A stretch of DNA of 64,000 nt from contig NZ_CP096203.1 in assembly GCF_023195755.1 (NCBI RefSeq), positions 2,356,001 through 2,420,000 of the forward strand, written 5' to 3'. The position numbers were made by a program, and so were the translations under genes. The DNA comes from Chryseobacterium nepalense (GTDB lineage Bacteria; Bacteroidota; Bacteroidia; Flavobacteriales; Weeksellaceae). Positions 45,080 through 53,704 of this stretch are shown here, piece after piece. Within the stretch, counting starts at the first letter, position 1. Each line of letters opens with the position of its first letter. The notes below the pieces were generated by a model. It was not told the origin of the DNA, searched no databases, and worked only from the letters and a program-made list of their open reading frames with translations.

Positions 45080-45167
45080 TGCTTCGGCAGGCTCAGTATG
45101 AATACTATGTATATTCACGTAACGTTAAATTATGCGTTGTCACACTGAGCTTTCCGAAGCATTTTTT
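45080..45167. repeat. REP-like long palindrome after apt
   Basis: The outer arms TGCTTCGG-CAG-GCTCAGT (45080-45097) and ACTGAGC-TTT-CCGAAGCA (45144-45161) pair over 8 and 7 bp around a 3-base internal mismatch. They enclose 46 bases that contain a second small inverted repeat (TGAATA with TATTCA), and a T6 run follows the right arm. The GCTTCGG...GGCTCAG arm sequence is like widespread bacterial REP-type palindromes, and the T run makes it a plausible terminator of apt. Confidence 0.65.
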
Positions 45168-45240
45168 ATTAAATTCACGCTCAACAATTCATCATTCAGC
45201 TTATTTGTTTAAATAAAAATCAACAATACACACAAAGTAT

Positions 45241-45271
45241 TTTGTAAATCATTCAGAAACAATTAAATTTG
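45241..45271 (+). promoter_or_regulatory. Promoter TTTG-N19-TAAATTTG for the TPR protein-ribH operon
   Basis: A full match to the Bacteroidota promoter: TTTG (45241-45244), 19-base spacer, TAAATTTG (45264-45271). The ATG is 21 bases further. Confidence 0.65.
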
Positions 45272-45292
45272 CATTTCAATTTTTAACAATTT

Positions 45293-46000
45293 ATGGCAAA
45301 AATTACAAAGAATGCTCAAAACGAGCAAGAAGGTAAAGAAACAGTGGAGTTTTTTAAAGATCTTGACAGAGAAGCTTTAAACACCGAAAGATTTATTGAG
45401 AGATATTCAAAACCATTGGGTATTGCTTTCGGGGTGCTTGTTTTAGGCGTTCTGGGATTCTTCGCTTACAAACAATTTGTGGTGACTCCTAAAAACGCTG
45501 AAGCTGTAAAAAGTTTCCTTGCCGCTCAGAAAAATCTTACTGAAGGAAAAGATAAGGAGGCACTAGGTGGTAAATCTGCTGCAAATCCTGGTTTCCTGGG
45601 AACCTATAATGAATATTCCGCAACTGATATTGGTAAGCTTTCTGCGTATAACGCGGGACTTTTGAAATTCAAAGAAGGGAAATTCCAGGAAGCATATGAT
45701 CTTCTGGACAAGTTTTCATCAGACAACAAAACTTTGATGGCGATGAAATACGGAGCAATGGCTGATGCACAATCTGGCCTCAACAAAAATGACGATGCTT
45801 TGCAATTACTGGATAAAGCAGCTTCTGCTTCAGACGATCCGTACACAATGTATTACTTCACAAGAAAGGCAGGTATTCTGGCTTTAGGTCTTAATAAAAA
45901 AGCTGAAGCTAAAAAATATTTTGCTACAATTGATGAAAAATATCAGGACTACGACAACGGAATGTCTGACTCTTATATTGAAATGACTAAATATTACTAA
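45293..46000 (+). CDS. Single-pass TPR protein
   Basis: The 235-residue product has a cytoplasmic N-terminus of about 40 residues, one membrane segment (about 43-65, PLGIAFGVLVLGVLGFFAYK) and a periplasmic C-terminus of tetratricopeptide-like helix pairs (YNAGLLKFKEGKFQEAYDLL, AQSGLNKNDDALQLLDKAAS, LALGLNKKAEAKKYFATIDE). Topology resembles YfgM-type periplasmic chaperone partners, which is inference. It precedes ribH by 3 bases, a pairing I believe is common in flavobacteria. Confidence 0.85.
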   Translation: MAKITKNAQNEQEGKETVEFFKDLDREALNTERFIERYSKPLGIAFGVLVLGVLGFFAYKQFVVTPKNAEAVKSFLAAQKNLTEGKDKEALGGKSAANPGFLGTYNEYSATDIGKLSAYNAGLLKFKEGKFQEAYDLLDKFSSDNKTLMAMKYGAMADAQSGLNKNDDALQLLDKAASASDDPYTMYYFTRKAGILALGLNKKAEAKKYFATIDEKYQDYDNGMSDSYIEMTKYY

Positions 46001-46003
46001 ATA

Positions 46004-46522
46004 ATGGCAACAGTTAATCTTTCTGATTATAAGCCACTTCATATAACCAATGCCGATGAATTTTCAATCGGCATTGTTTTTTCTGAGTGGAATGATTTTG
46101 TAACTTACAATCTTCGCGATGCGGCATTGGAAATCCTTCAGAAAGAAGGAGTACGGCCTGAAAACATTAAGCTTTTCCCCGTTCCCGGTGCTTTCGAACT
46201 GAATTATGCAAGCATGCAGCTTTGTAAAGAACGTAAATATGATGCAGTGATTGCCATTGGCTGTGTAATCCGCGGGGAAACTCCTCACTTTGAGTATGTC
46301 TGTTCAGCAGTTGCCCAGGGAATCAAAGACTGTAATATACTTACCGATACCCCTACCATTTTCTGCGTTCTTACTGATGATACCAAAGAGCAATCTATCG
46401 CGAGAAGTGGCGGAGATCTTGGAAATAAAGGGGTTGAAGCAGCAGTTACTGCATTAAGGATGATTGATTTTAAAAAGAACTTATCCGGTAAAAAAGGAAA
46501 TATCGGTTTCGGCCATTCATAA
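46004..46522 (+). CDS. ribH: 6,7-dimethyl-8-ribityllumazine synthase
   Basis: This enzyme catalyses the penultimate step of riboflavin synthesis, often as an icosahedral shell. The 172-residue product contains VPGAFELNYAS, IAIGCVIRGETPHFEYVC with the active-site histidine (His95) and VLTDDTKEQSIARSGGDLGNKG. Length is slightly longer than the usual 155-160, from a small N-terminal extension. No other rib genes are nearby and no FMN riboswitch was seen upstream. Confidence 0.96.
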   Translation: MATVNLSDYKPLHITNADEFSIGIVFSEWNDFVTYNLRDAALEILQKEGVRPENIKLFPVPGAFELNYASMQLCKERKYDAVIAIGCVIRGETPHFEYVCSAVAQGIKDCNILTDTPTIFCVLTDDTKEQSIARSGGDLGNKGVEAAVTALRMIDFKKNLSGKKGNIGFGHS

Positions 46523-46546
46523 TTAATTTAACTTCTTTTAATATGT

Positions 46547-46574
46547 AAGGATCGTGACAGCGGTCCTTTTCTTT
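46547..46574 (+). terminator. Terminator of the TPR protein-ribH operon
   Basis: An 8-bp stem (AAGGATCG with CGGTCCTT, one G-T pair), 6-base loop and T-rich tail, 24 bases past ribH. Confidence 0.8.
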
Positions 46575-46711
46575 TATGTAAAATATCAAAAAGCTCATTT
46601 ATATTATGATTTTGGCAGATATTACATTTTTAATTTTATTTTAAATAATTATAAATTTCACAATTATTTTTAAATTTTAAGATTTCATAATAAAGAATTA
46701 CTCCCAATTGC

Positions 46712-46719
46712 TAAATTTG
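46712..46719 (+). promoter_or_regulatory. -7 element (TAAATTTG) for the LTA-synthase-like gene
   Basis: TAnnTTTG match 26 bases upstream of the ATG at 46746. Confidence 0.4.
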
Positions 46720-46745
46720 CAGGAATTAACATTTAATAAATACAG

Positions 46746-48830
46746 ATGTTGTTTCAAAAAATTAAGCCGTTTCTTTATTTAGGCATATTCTATCTTGCAA
46801 TCTCATTCATACTGAGAATTGTTTTTGTATTTCACCCTATTACCACAGCAGATTTCGGTTTTTTAGACCTATTGCAAATTATGATGGTCGGAATCCTGAA
46901 TGATATATTGGTGTTCATCATAACATGTCCTTTTTTGGCCCTTTATTTTCTGTTTTTATCAGACTCGAAATATCAGAAACCTTACGGTTATATCATCCTC
47001 GGCCTGTTGTGTTTGCTATTTTTATATATACTTCTCATTCCGGATAATATTTTTAAGCAATACGGAGGATCGGTTGCTGAAATCGCGATGGCTTTTATCG
47101 GACTTAAAATCATTGTCTTCAGCCTAATACTCTTCCTTCCCGAAAAGCGGGTAAAGATCAGAAATTCAATGTATTTCCTTACTATTTTCCTATACGTTCT
47201 CCTTATTATTTTTAATGCCGTGAGCGAATATTTTTTTTATAATGAATTTGGATTACGATATAATTTTATTGCTGTAGACTATCTTATCTATACAAACGAA
47301 GTAATCGGAAATATCATGGAAAGCTATCCCGTTGTTCCTTTATTTCTGGCCATATTTGCACTGGCAGTTGTATTTACGGTTTATATTTATAAAAAAACTA
47401 AAACTGAACTTCTAAACCTTCCGAATATTAAACAGAAGATCATCTTATTAGGTTCTTTTTGCATTTTGGTAGCAATAAGTATTTTAGGATTAAGTTTTAC
47501 CACAAAATTGAAATCTGATAATGTTTTTGAGGAAGAAATCCAGGCCAACGGATTGCCAAAATTTTATTGGGCTTTTACCCATAATGAACTGGATTATTTT
47601 CAGTTTTATCCTCAGATTAACCAGCAGGTTGCAGAAAACACTTTTCTGAGCCAGTACGCACAGCCTGTTTTAAAAAGAAATATTCAACCCGGAAAACCGG
47701 AATTGAAGAAAAACGTCGTTTTGATTTCCATTGAAAGTTTATCGGCAGATTTTATGGCACATTATGGTAACACACAGAAAATAACCCCTTTCCTGGATAG
47801 TCTTGCAGATAAATCTCTGATGTTTACTAATCTTTACGCTACAGGAAACAGAACCGTTCGCGGACTTGAAGCGCTTACACTCTGTATCCCGCCTACTGCC
47901 GGTGAAAGCATCATTAAAAGAGAAAACAATAAAAATAAATTTACAACAGGAAGTGTTTTCAAATCAAAAGGTTATGATGTTAAATTCCTATATGGCGGCT
48001 ATAGCTACTTTGATAATATGAAAGATTTTTATGAAGGAAATGGCTACACCATTGTTGACAGAAATAATTTTAAACCGGATGAGATTTCCTTTGCCAATGT
48101 CTGGGGCGTTGCAGATGAAGATATGGCCAAAAAAGCAATTCAGACCATGAATGCTGAAGCGAAATCCGGAAGACCGTTTTTTAATCACTGGATGACGGTT
48201 TCCAACCACCGTCCTTTTACTTATCCTAACGGTAAAATAGACATTCCTGGTGATGCGAAATCACGGGAAGGCGGCGTAAAATATACCGATTATTCTCTCA
48301 GAAAATTCTTTGAAATGGCTAAAAAACAAGACTGGTATGCCAATACGGTTTTTGTAATCATTGCAGACCATTGTGCTTCAAGCGCAGGAGATACAGAACT
48401 TCCGATGGATAAATACAAAATTCCTGCAATGATTTTTTCTGAAGGATTTATTCAGCCGCAAAAGTTTACACAGACCATGTCGCAGATTGATGTAATGCCT
48501 ACGCTTCTAGGTCTGCTTAATTTTAATTATCAGACAAAATTTTTAGGGCAGGATGTATTTTCAAAAGAGTTTCAGCCGAAAGCGTATGTCGCTACTTATG
48601 AAGATTTAGGACTTATTAAAGATAATTACTTAACCCTTATTGCTCCGGTTAAGAAAATTAAACAATATGTTTTGACGCAGCAAAAAAACAACCTTACTCC
48701 GGAATTTAACCTGTATTATGATGAAAAATATGTGAAAGGAAACCTTCAGAATAAAAAACTTATTGAACAGACCATTTCTGCATATCAGTCAACTTCTTAC
48801 TGGCTTAAAAAAAACCAGCTCAACCGGTAA
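46746..48830 (+). CDS. LTA synthase-family sulfatase/phosphoglycerol transferase
   Basis: The 694-residue protein has five membrane segments in its first 250 residues, then an extracytoplasmic alkaline-phosphatase-like domain. Motifs are NVVLISIESLSADF (metal-binding Glu329 or 330), GNRTVRGLEAL with the nucleophile Thr370, and IADHCASSAG (metal Asp-His) near residue 540. In Gram-negatives such enzymes transfer phosphoglycerol or phosphoethanolamine to lipids or glycans; no lipoteichoic acid is expected here, so the acceptor is unknown. It appears monocistronic. Confidence 0.88.
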   Translation: MLFQKIKPFLYLGIFYLAISFILRIVFVFHPITTADFGFLDLLQIMMVGILNDILVFIITCPFLALYFLFLSDSKYQKPYGYIILGLLCLLFLYILLIPDNIFKQYGGSVAEIAMAFIGLKIIVFSLILFLPEKRVKIRNSMYFLTIFLYVLLIIFNAVSEYFFYNEFGLRYNFIAVDYLIYTNEVIGNIMESYPVVPLFLAIFALAVVFTVYIYKKTKTELLNLPNIKQKIILLGSFCILVAISILGLSFTTKLKSDNVFEEEIQANGLPKFYWAFTHNELDYFQFYPQINQQVAENTFLSQYAQPVLKRNIQPGKPELKKNVVLISIESLSADFMAHYGNTQKITPFLDSLADKSLMFTNLYATGNRTVRGLEALTLCIPPTAGESIIKRENNKNKFTTGSVFKSKGYDVKFLYGGYSYFDNMKDFYEGNGYTIVDRNNFKPDEISFANVWGVADEDMAKKAIQTMNAEAKSGRPFFNHWMTVSNHRPFTYPNGKIDIPGDAKSREGGVKYTDYSLRKFFEMAKKQDWYANTVFVIIADHCASSAGDTELPMDKYKIPAMIFSEGFIQPQKFTQTMSQIDVMPTLLGLLNFNYQTKFLGQDVFSKEFQPKAYVATYEDLGLIKDNYLTLIAPVKKIKQYVLTQQKNNLTPEFNLYYDEKYVKGNLQNKKLIEQTISAYQSTSYWLKKNQLNR

Positions 48831-48906
48831 TTGGTAAAAATATTGCTCCATCCATAAAAAATACATTTTAAATCTTTAAATTTATATATCACAAAATAAT
48901 ACAACT

Positions 48907-49758
48907 ATGAGATGGACTGACGACAGAGGCGGCAACGTGGAAGACAGGCGTGGACTAGGCGGCGGAGCCGTTGTGGGAGGCGGATTGGGAACTTTGATCA
49001 TTGCTGCCATCATTTTTTTCCTGGGAGGAGACCCTTCTTCCATACTTTCTTCCGGAAGCGGTTCCGGGCAAGCAACAACCGAACAACGGGAACTTTCGGC
49101 AGAAGAAAGAAAAATCGGGGAAATGGTAGATATGATGGGAAAATGGAATACCACTACCTGGGAGCAGGTGTTCAGTGAAAACGGAATGACCTACGAACCC
49201 CCGAAAATCGTACTTTTCGAAAGCACAACACAATCCGGATGCGGAACCGCTCAGGCAGCAATGGGTCCTTTTTATTGTCCGGCAGACCAGTCTGTATATA
49301 TGGACATGAGCTTTTTTAATGAACTTGAGCGACGATTCGGCGCCAAAGTAACCGAATTTACAGTTGCATATGTACTTGCCCATGAAGTTGGCCATCATGT
49401 TCAGACGCTTTTGGGAACAACCCAAAAAGTAGATCAGATGCGAAGAAGCGGGCAATACAGCGAAGCAGAAATGAACAGGGTTTCCGTTGCCACGGAATTG
49501 CAGGCGGATTTTTACGCCGGACTCTGGGCCAAAAGAACAGATGCTGAAAAACACATTCTGGAACCGGGAGACATTCAGTCTGCCATTGATGCCGCAGAAG
49601 CTGTAGGAGATGATAACATCCAGAAAAAATCTCAGGGATATGTAAACCAGGAAAGCTTTACACACGGTTCTTCCGCTCAGCGTAAAGAATGGTTCATGAA
49701 AGGATACAACACCGGAGATATCAGACAGGGGGATACTTTCAACCAGCTGTTGAGATAA
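48907..49758 (+). CDS. YpfJ-family neutral zinc metallopeptidase
   Basis: The 283-residue product begins MRWTDDRGGNVEDRRG, the highly conserved start of this family, followed by a Gly-rich stretch and a membrane segment (about 17-40, GGGAVVGGGLGTLIIAAIIF). The zinc site is HEVGH (His159-His163) in AYVLAHEVGHHVQTLLG, with ELQADFYAGLWA as the third-ligand region and GCGTAQAAMGPFYCP carrying a conserved Cys pair. Its substrate is not known in any organism I can name. It ends at a bidirectional terminator. Confidence 0.93.
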   Translation: MRWTDDRGGNVEDRRGLGGGAVVGGGLGTLIIAAIIFFLGGDPSSILSSGSGSGQATTEQRELSAEERKIGEMVDMMGKWNTTTWEQVFSENGMTYEPPKIVLFESTTQSGCGTAQAAMGPFYCPADQSVYMDMSFFNELERRFGAKVTEFTVAYVLAHEVGHHVQTLLGTTQKVDQMRRSGQYSEAEMNRVSVATELQADFYAGLWAKRTDAEKHILEPGDIQSAIDAAEAVGDDNIQKKSQGYVNQESFTHGSSAQRKEWFMKGYNTGDIRQGDTFNQLLR

Positions 49759-49780
49759 AATAAAATTAACCTAAAAATTA

Positions 49781-49810
49781 AAAGCCCCGAAGATTTTCTT
49801 CGGGGCTTTG
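49781..49810. terminator. Strong bidirectional terminator
   Basis: A 13-bp perfect stem (AAAGCCCCGAAGA with TCTTCGGGGCTTT) with a TTT loop between convergent genes, 3 bases from the stop of the minus-strand gene. Confidence 0.85.
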
Positions 49811-49811
49811 T

Positions 49812-50648
49812 TTATTGCAATTCGATTGGATTACTGTTTTTCTTGGCTTCTTCCTTTACCCGTTCTTCCATTCTTTTTCTCATTTCCGCAGGATTTCCGC
49901 CGCCGCCACGGTTACCACCACCAACTCTCATTGGTGCACTAATTCCTCCGCCCTGACTCATAAAAGACATAGGATCTTCCATGAATTTTTTCTGCTGCTT
50001 TACATAATCGGATCTTTTTACTTTAATAGTATTCCCGAATTGATTTAATGTAGGAAAATCAGCAATTTTATAATTTTTCATCAGGTCGAAAGAATATTCG
50101 TCTTTATCATCTTCTACCTTTACAATAAGCCCGGGAAGTCCTCCGAATTTATATGGTCCGTCCTGATAAGGCAGATCCGTAGTAAACCAGGCCGTCCATT
50201 TTCTTCCTCCAAAATCAGTTTCCGCTTTCTGTACTTTATACTCGCCTATTTTTGTGGTTTCGGGAAATATTTTCCAGCTGATAGGTCTGTCTTCCTCATA
50301 GGTGTAAACATCTCTTCCTATTCTGTCCTTGAAAATCATCTTCTGACTTTTTTTATCTTTTTCTATAGAATAATTGATAATAGATCTCAGACTCTGCATC
50401 TGATCTCTGTTGAATCCTCTTGCTCCACCACTTTGCATGGCAGCCTGTATAACAGAATCTCTTTTAATCCTGTTTTCAGAATAAAACACTGATTTTTCCG
50501 GAGAAATATCAAGATATGCATTTTCTGTTTTAATATCATTTTTGTCAGATGCGTCCGGCTTCATGGTTACCTGATACACAAATCTGTTAGTCTGCGCTAT
50601 AATAGTCTGCATAAACAATGACAAAACGATGATTCCTAATTTTTTCAT
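49812..50648 (-). CDS. GLPGLI-family exported protein
   Basis: The 278-residue product has a signal peptide (MKKLGIIVLSLFMQTIIAQ) and the literal family motif in YKFGGLPGLIVKVEDDKDE (residues of about 175-190). Other family stretches are FVYQVTMKPDASDKND, YTYEEDRPISWKIFPETTKI and GGRKWTAWFTTDLPYQDGPY. GLPGLI proteins are typical of Flavobacteriia and Chitinophagia, and no function is established. The C-terminus is unusually Gly-rich (GGGNRGGGGNPAEMRKRMEE) and then Glu/Lys-rich. It seems monocistronic. Confidence 0.92.
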   Translation of the reverse strand: MKKLGIIVLSLFMQTIIAQTNRFVYQVTMKPDASDKNDIKTENAYLDISPEKSVFYSENRIKRDSVIQAAMQSGGARGFNRDQMQSLRSIINYSIEKDKKSQKMIFKDRIGRDVYTYEEDRPISWKIFPETTKIGEYKVQKAETDFGGRKWTAWFTTDLPYQDGPYKFGGLPGLIVKVEDDKDEYSFDLMKNYKIADFPTLNQFGNTIKVKRSDYVKQQKKFMEDPMSFMSQGGGISAPMRVGGGNRGGGGNPAEMRKRMEERVKEEAKKNSNPIELQ

Positions 50649-50684
50649 TAAGGTAAATTTATAGTTTGGATTTTAAAATCTTTG

Positions 50685-50692
50685 CAAAGTTA
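50685..50692 (-). promoter_or_regulatory. -7 element (TAACTTTG) for the GLPGLI gene
   Basis: TAnnTTTG match on the minus strand, 36 bases upstream of the ATG. Confidence 0.4.
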
Positions 50693-50756
50693 AAGCCATC
50701 AATAATAAAAATCGATAAAATAAAATCGCTAATTTTTATATACTAATTATTGTTCG

Positions 50757-50764
50757 TATTTTTG
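50757..50764 (+). promoter_or_regulatory. -7 element (TATTTTTG) for the suf cluster
   Basis: TAnnTTTG match 28 bases upstream of the A-type carrier gene; no clean -33 box. It lies close to the divergent GLPGLI promoter. Confidence 0.45.
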
Positions 50765-50792
50765 CACTATTAAATCATTCTAAATAAATACA

Positions 50793-51122
50793 ATGATAAA
50801 AGTATCAGATCAAGCAAAGGCAAAAGCAGTCCAACTGATGACAGAGGAAGGCTTTAACCCTGTTGAAGATTATATAAGAGTGGGGGTAAAAAGCGGAGGG
50901 TGTTCTGGTTTAGAATATGTTTTGAGGTTTGACAACCAAAAAACAGACACTGATCAAATTTTTGAAGATAATAATATTAAAATTGTAGTCGACAAAAAAT
51001 CAATACTTTACCTTGCAGGAACTACTCTTGAATATTCAGGAGGTTTGAATGGAAAAGGGTTTGTTTTTAACAATCCTAATGCATCCAGAACATGCGGATG
51101 CGGAGAAAGTTTTTCTTTGTAG
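50793..51122 (+). CDS. A-type Fe-S carrier (SufA/ErpA/IscA family)
   Basis: A-type carriers deliver Fe-S clusters from the scaffold to target proteins. The 109 residues contain the three ligand cysteines in the standard pattern: SGGCSGLEY (Cys37) and RTCGCGESF (Cys101, Cys103). It leads the sufBCD cluster, which supports a SUF role. SufA and ErpA cannot be separated from sequence alone here. The 83 bases to sufB contain two direct copies of TCTGAAATCT. Confidence 0.94.
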   Translation: MIKVSDQAKAKAVQLMTEEGFNPVEDYIRVGVKSGGCSGLEYVLRFDNQKTDTDQIFEDNNIKIVVDKKSILYLAGTTLEYSGGLNGKGFVFNNPNASRTCGCGESFSL

Positions 51123-51166
51123 AAAAGAGAAGACATTAGATGCCGGATCTCAGACCACATACAGAG

Positions 51167-51196
51167 TCTGAAATCTGAGTCTAACTTCTGAAATCT
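51167..51196. repeat. Short direct repeat between the A-type carrier and sufB
   Basis: TCTGAAATCT occurs at 51167-51176 and again at 51187-51196, exactly 20 bases apart, in an AGTCT/ATCT-rich stretch. Possibly a fragment of a dispersed repeat. Confidence 0.45.
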
Positions 51197-51205
51197 AAAA
51201 ATATA

Positions 51206-52654
51206 ATGAATAAATATACTGAAGACGATTTACGCGTCGATTTAGAAAATAAGAAATACGAATTCGGATGGGAAACTAAAATCGACTATGAAGATTTCCC
51301 TACCGGTTTGAATGAAGATATCATCCGTGCTATTTCTGCAAAGAAGGAAGAACCGGAATGGATGACGGAATGGCGTTTGGAGTCTTTCAGAATCTGGCTT
51401 AAAATGGTTGAGCCGGAATGGGCTAATATTAAATATGAAAAACCGGATTTCCAGGCTATTAAATATTACGCCGCTCCAAAGGTAAAACCTGAACTGGCAA
51501 GTCTTGATGAGGTAGATCCTGAACTGATCAAAACCTTTGAGAAGCTGGGAATTAATATAGAAGAACAGAAAAGACTTTCCGGTGTTGCGGTAGATATCGT
51601 AATGGACTCCATTTCTGTGAAAACCACTTTTCAGGATACACTAATGGAAAAAGGAATTATTTTCTGTTCCATCTCGGAAGCCATTAAAAACCACCCGGAC
51701 CTGGTAAGAAAATACCTTGGGAAAGTAGTTCCGAGAGGTGATAATTTTTATGCCGCCCTGAATTCTGCCGTATTCTCTGACGGAAGTTTCTGCTATATTC
51801 CGAAAGGTGTAAGATGCCCAATGGAGCTTTCCACCTATTTCCGTATCAACCAGGCGGGAACAGGACAGTTTGAAAGAACATTGGTGATTGCCGATGAAGG
51901 CAGTTATGTTTCTTACCTGGAAGGATGTACCGCGCCATCAAGAGATGAAAACCAGCTTCACGCAGCTGTGGTTGAATTAATCGCTTTAGATAATGCCGAA
52001 ATAAAATATTCAACGGTACAAAACTGGTATCCGGGAAATGAAGAAGGAAAAGGCGGAGTTTTCAATTTCGTAACGAAAAGAGGGCTTTGCGAAAGAAATG
52101 CAAAAATCTCCTGGACTCAGGTAGAAACAGGTTCTGCTGTAACATGGAAATATCCTTCATGTATTTTAAAAGGTGACGGATCCATCGGTGAGTTCTACTC
52201 TATTGCCGTAACCAATAATCACCAATATGCAGATACGGGAACAAAAATGATCCATATCGGGAAGAATACGAAGTCCACAATTATCTCTAAAGGTATTTCT
52301 GCAGGGAAGTCACAAAATTCATACAGAGGTCTTGTAAAAGTAATGCCTTCCGCAAAAGGAGCGAGAAATTTCTCTCAGTGTGATTCCTTATTGATGGGCA
52401 ATGAATGTGGAGCACATACTTTCCCTTATATTGAAATCAAAGACCCTTCTGCACAGCTGGAGCATGAAGCAACGACTTCAAAAATCGGGGAAGACCAGAT
52501 TTTCTACTGTAACCAGAGAGGAATCGACACAGAAAGAGCCATTGCTTTAATTGTGAACGGTTTCAGTAAAGAAGTTTTAAATAAACTTCCTATGGAATTT
52601 GCCATTGAAGCTCAGAAATTACTGGAAATTTCATTGGAAGGTTCTGTAGGATAG
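51206..52654 (+). CDS. sufB: Fe-S cluster assembly scaffold SufB
   Basis: SufB is the scaffold of the SufBC2D complex. The 482-residue protein includes the conserved [21 protein letters not shown] region, [20 protein letters not shown] and [20 protein letters not shown] (quoted in pieces of no more than 20 residues of longer blocks), the beta-helix core and the functional Cys in [11 protein letters not shown] and [11 protein letters not shown]. It is followed by an unusually long 240-bp spacer before sufC. Confidence 0.96.
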   Translation: MNKYTEDDLRVDLENKKYEFGWETKIDYEDFPTGLNEDIIRAISAKKEEPEWMTEWRLESFRIWLKMVEPEWANIKYEKPDFQAIKYYAAPKVKPELASLDEVDPELIKTFEKLGINIEEQKRLSGVAVDIVMDSISVKTTFQDTLMEKGIIFCSISEAIKNHPDLVRKYLGKVVPRGDNFYAALNSAVFSDGSFCYIPKGVRCPMELSTYFRINQAGTGQFERTLVIADEGSYVSYLEGCTAPSRDENQLHAAVVELIALDNAEIKYSTVQNWYPGNEEGKGGVFNFVTKRGLCERNAKISWTQVETGSAVTWKYPSCILKGDGSIGEFYSIAVTNNHQYADTGTKMIHIGKNTKSTIISKGISAGKSQNSYRGLVKVMPSAKGARNFSQCDSLLMGNECGAHTFPYIEIKDPSAQLEHEATTSKIGEDQIFYCNQRGIDTERAIALIVNGFSKEVLNKLPMEFAIEAQKLLEISLEGSVG

Positions 52655-52894
52655 TATCCTTTGAACATTAAGGAATTAAGTTAAGTTTACAGCAATAGCT
52701 TAATCAACTTAATCAAAATCAATTTTATTGATTTGCTTAAAAAAATGATACATTAAGACTAATAAACTTTAATTCTTAATGTTTAAAATAAAAAGAAATA
52801 GTATTTCATTGATAAGCGTTAGCGCCTTTGTTTATCTTAGAAAAGCAAAGGAAGATTAAAAATCTTAGTCTAGCCTTGCGATAAATTTAAACGT
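52655..52894. repeat. sufB-sufC spacer with several inverted repeats
   Basis: This 240-bp spacer has no gene. It contains ACATTAAG (52750-52757) facing CTTAATGT (52775-52782), CCTTTG (52825-52830) facing CAAAGG (52846-52851), and AAGATT-AAA-AATCTT (52852-52866). The region around 52815-52885 (GCGTTAGCGCC onward) looks like a dispersed intergenic repeat. It could be inserted repeat DNA, an mRNA processing site or a weak attenuator. A TAAATTTA sequence near sufC resembles a -7 box but lacks the final G. Confidence 0.5.
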
Positions 52895-53638
52895 ATGTTA
52901 GAGATAAAAAACTTGCACGCCAAAATTGAAGACGGCGCAGAAATTTTAAAAGGAATTAATCTTGAGATAAAACCAGGTGAAGTTCACGCCATCATGGGAC
53001 CGAACGGAGCCGGAAAATCCACCCTTTCTTCCGTAATCGCAGGGAAAGAAGATTATGAAGTTACGGACGGTGAAATTATTTTCGGAGGTGAAAACATCAT
53101 TGAAGATGCTCCTGAAGAGAGAGCACACAAAGGGATTTTCCTTTCTTTTCAGTATCCGGTAGAAATTCCGGGAGTTTCTGTAACCAACTTTATTAAAGCT
53201 GCGATGAATGAAAACAGAAAAGCCAACGGATTAGGGGAAATGCCTGCCAAAGAAATGCTTTCGATGATTCGTGAGAAATCTGAAAAATTAGGCATTAAAA
53301 AAGATTTCCTTTCAAGATCATTAAACGAAGGATTTTCCGGAGGTGAAAAGAAAAGAAATGAAATTTTCCAGATGATGATGCTGGATCCGAAACTTGCGAT
53401 CCTTGACGAAACAGATTCCGGATTGGACATTGATGCACTGAGAATTGTTGCAGACGGTGTAAATGCTTTCAAAAATGAAGGAAATGCAGTTCTTCTGATT
53501 ACTCACTATCAGAGATTGCTTAATTATATTCAGCCTGATTTCGTTCATGTATTAGCCAACGGAAAAATCATCAAAACCGGTGATAAATCCCTTGCGCTGG
53601 AACTGGAAGAAAGAGGGTACGACTGGCTTTTAAATTAA
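52895..53638 (+). CDS. sufC: SUF system ATPase SufC
   Basis: SufC is the ABC-type ATPase that drives SufBC2D. The 247 residues show Walker A GPNGAGKST (35-43, Lys41), the Q-loop SFQYPVEIPGV, the signature FSGGEKKRNEI and Walker B LAILDETDSGLD. It lies between sufB and sufD on the same strand, 66 bases before sufD. Confidence 0.97.
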   Translation: MLEIKNLHAKIEDGAEILKGINLEIKPGEVHAIMGPNGAGKSTLSSVIAGKEDYEVTDGEIIFGGENIIEDAPEERAHKGIFLSFQYPVEIPGVSVTNFIKAAMNENRKANGLGEMPAKEMLSMIREKSEKLGIKKDFLSRSLNEGFSGGEKKRNEIFQMMMLDPKLAILDETDSGLDIDALRIVADGVNAFKNEGNAVLLITHYQRLLNYIQPDFVHVLANGKIIKTGDKSLALELEERGYDWLLN

Positions 53639-53704
53639 TTAAAGGATAAGAATTCAGAGATTCATCTCTTAGCTTAACAAATCAGCCAAACAAAAAAACA
53701 AAAA

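Noticed and set aside
45066..45292. Possible small RNA gene between apt and the TPR protein
   Set aside because: The structure is fully explained by the REP-like palindrome; no promoter precedes it within the gap.
46523..46745. FMN riboswitch linked to ribH
   Set aside because: No RFN-element sequence was visible either upstream of the TPR-ribH operon or in this gap.
48955..49665. Minus-strand frame of 236 residues opposite the zinc peptidase
   Set aside because: The plus-strand gene has complete family motifs including HEVGH; the antisense frame has none.
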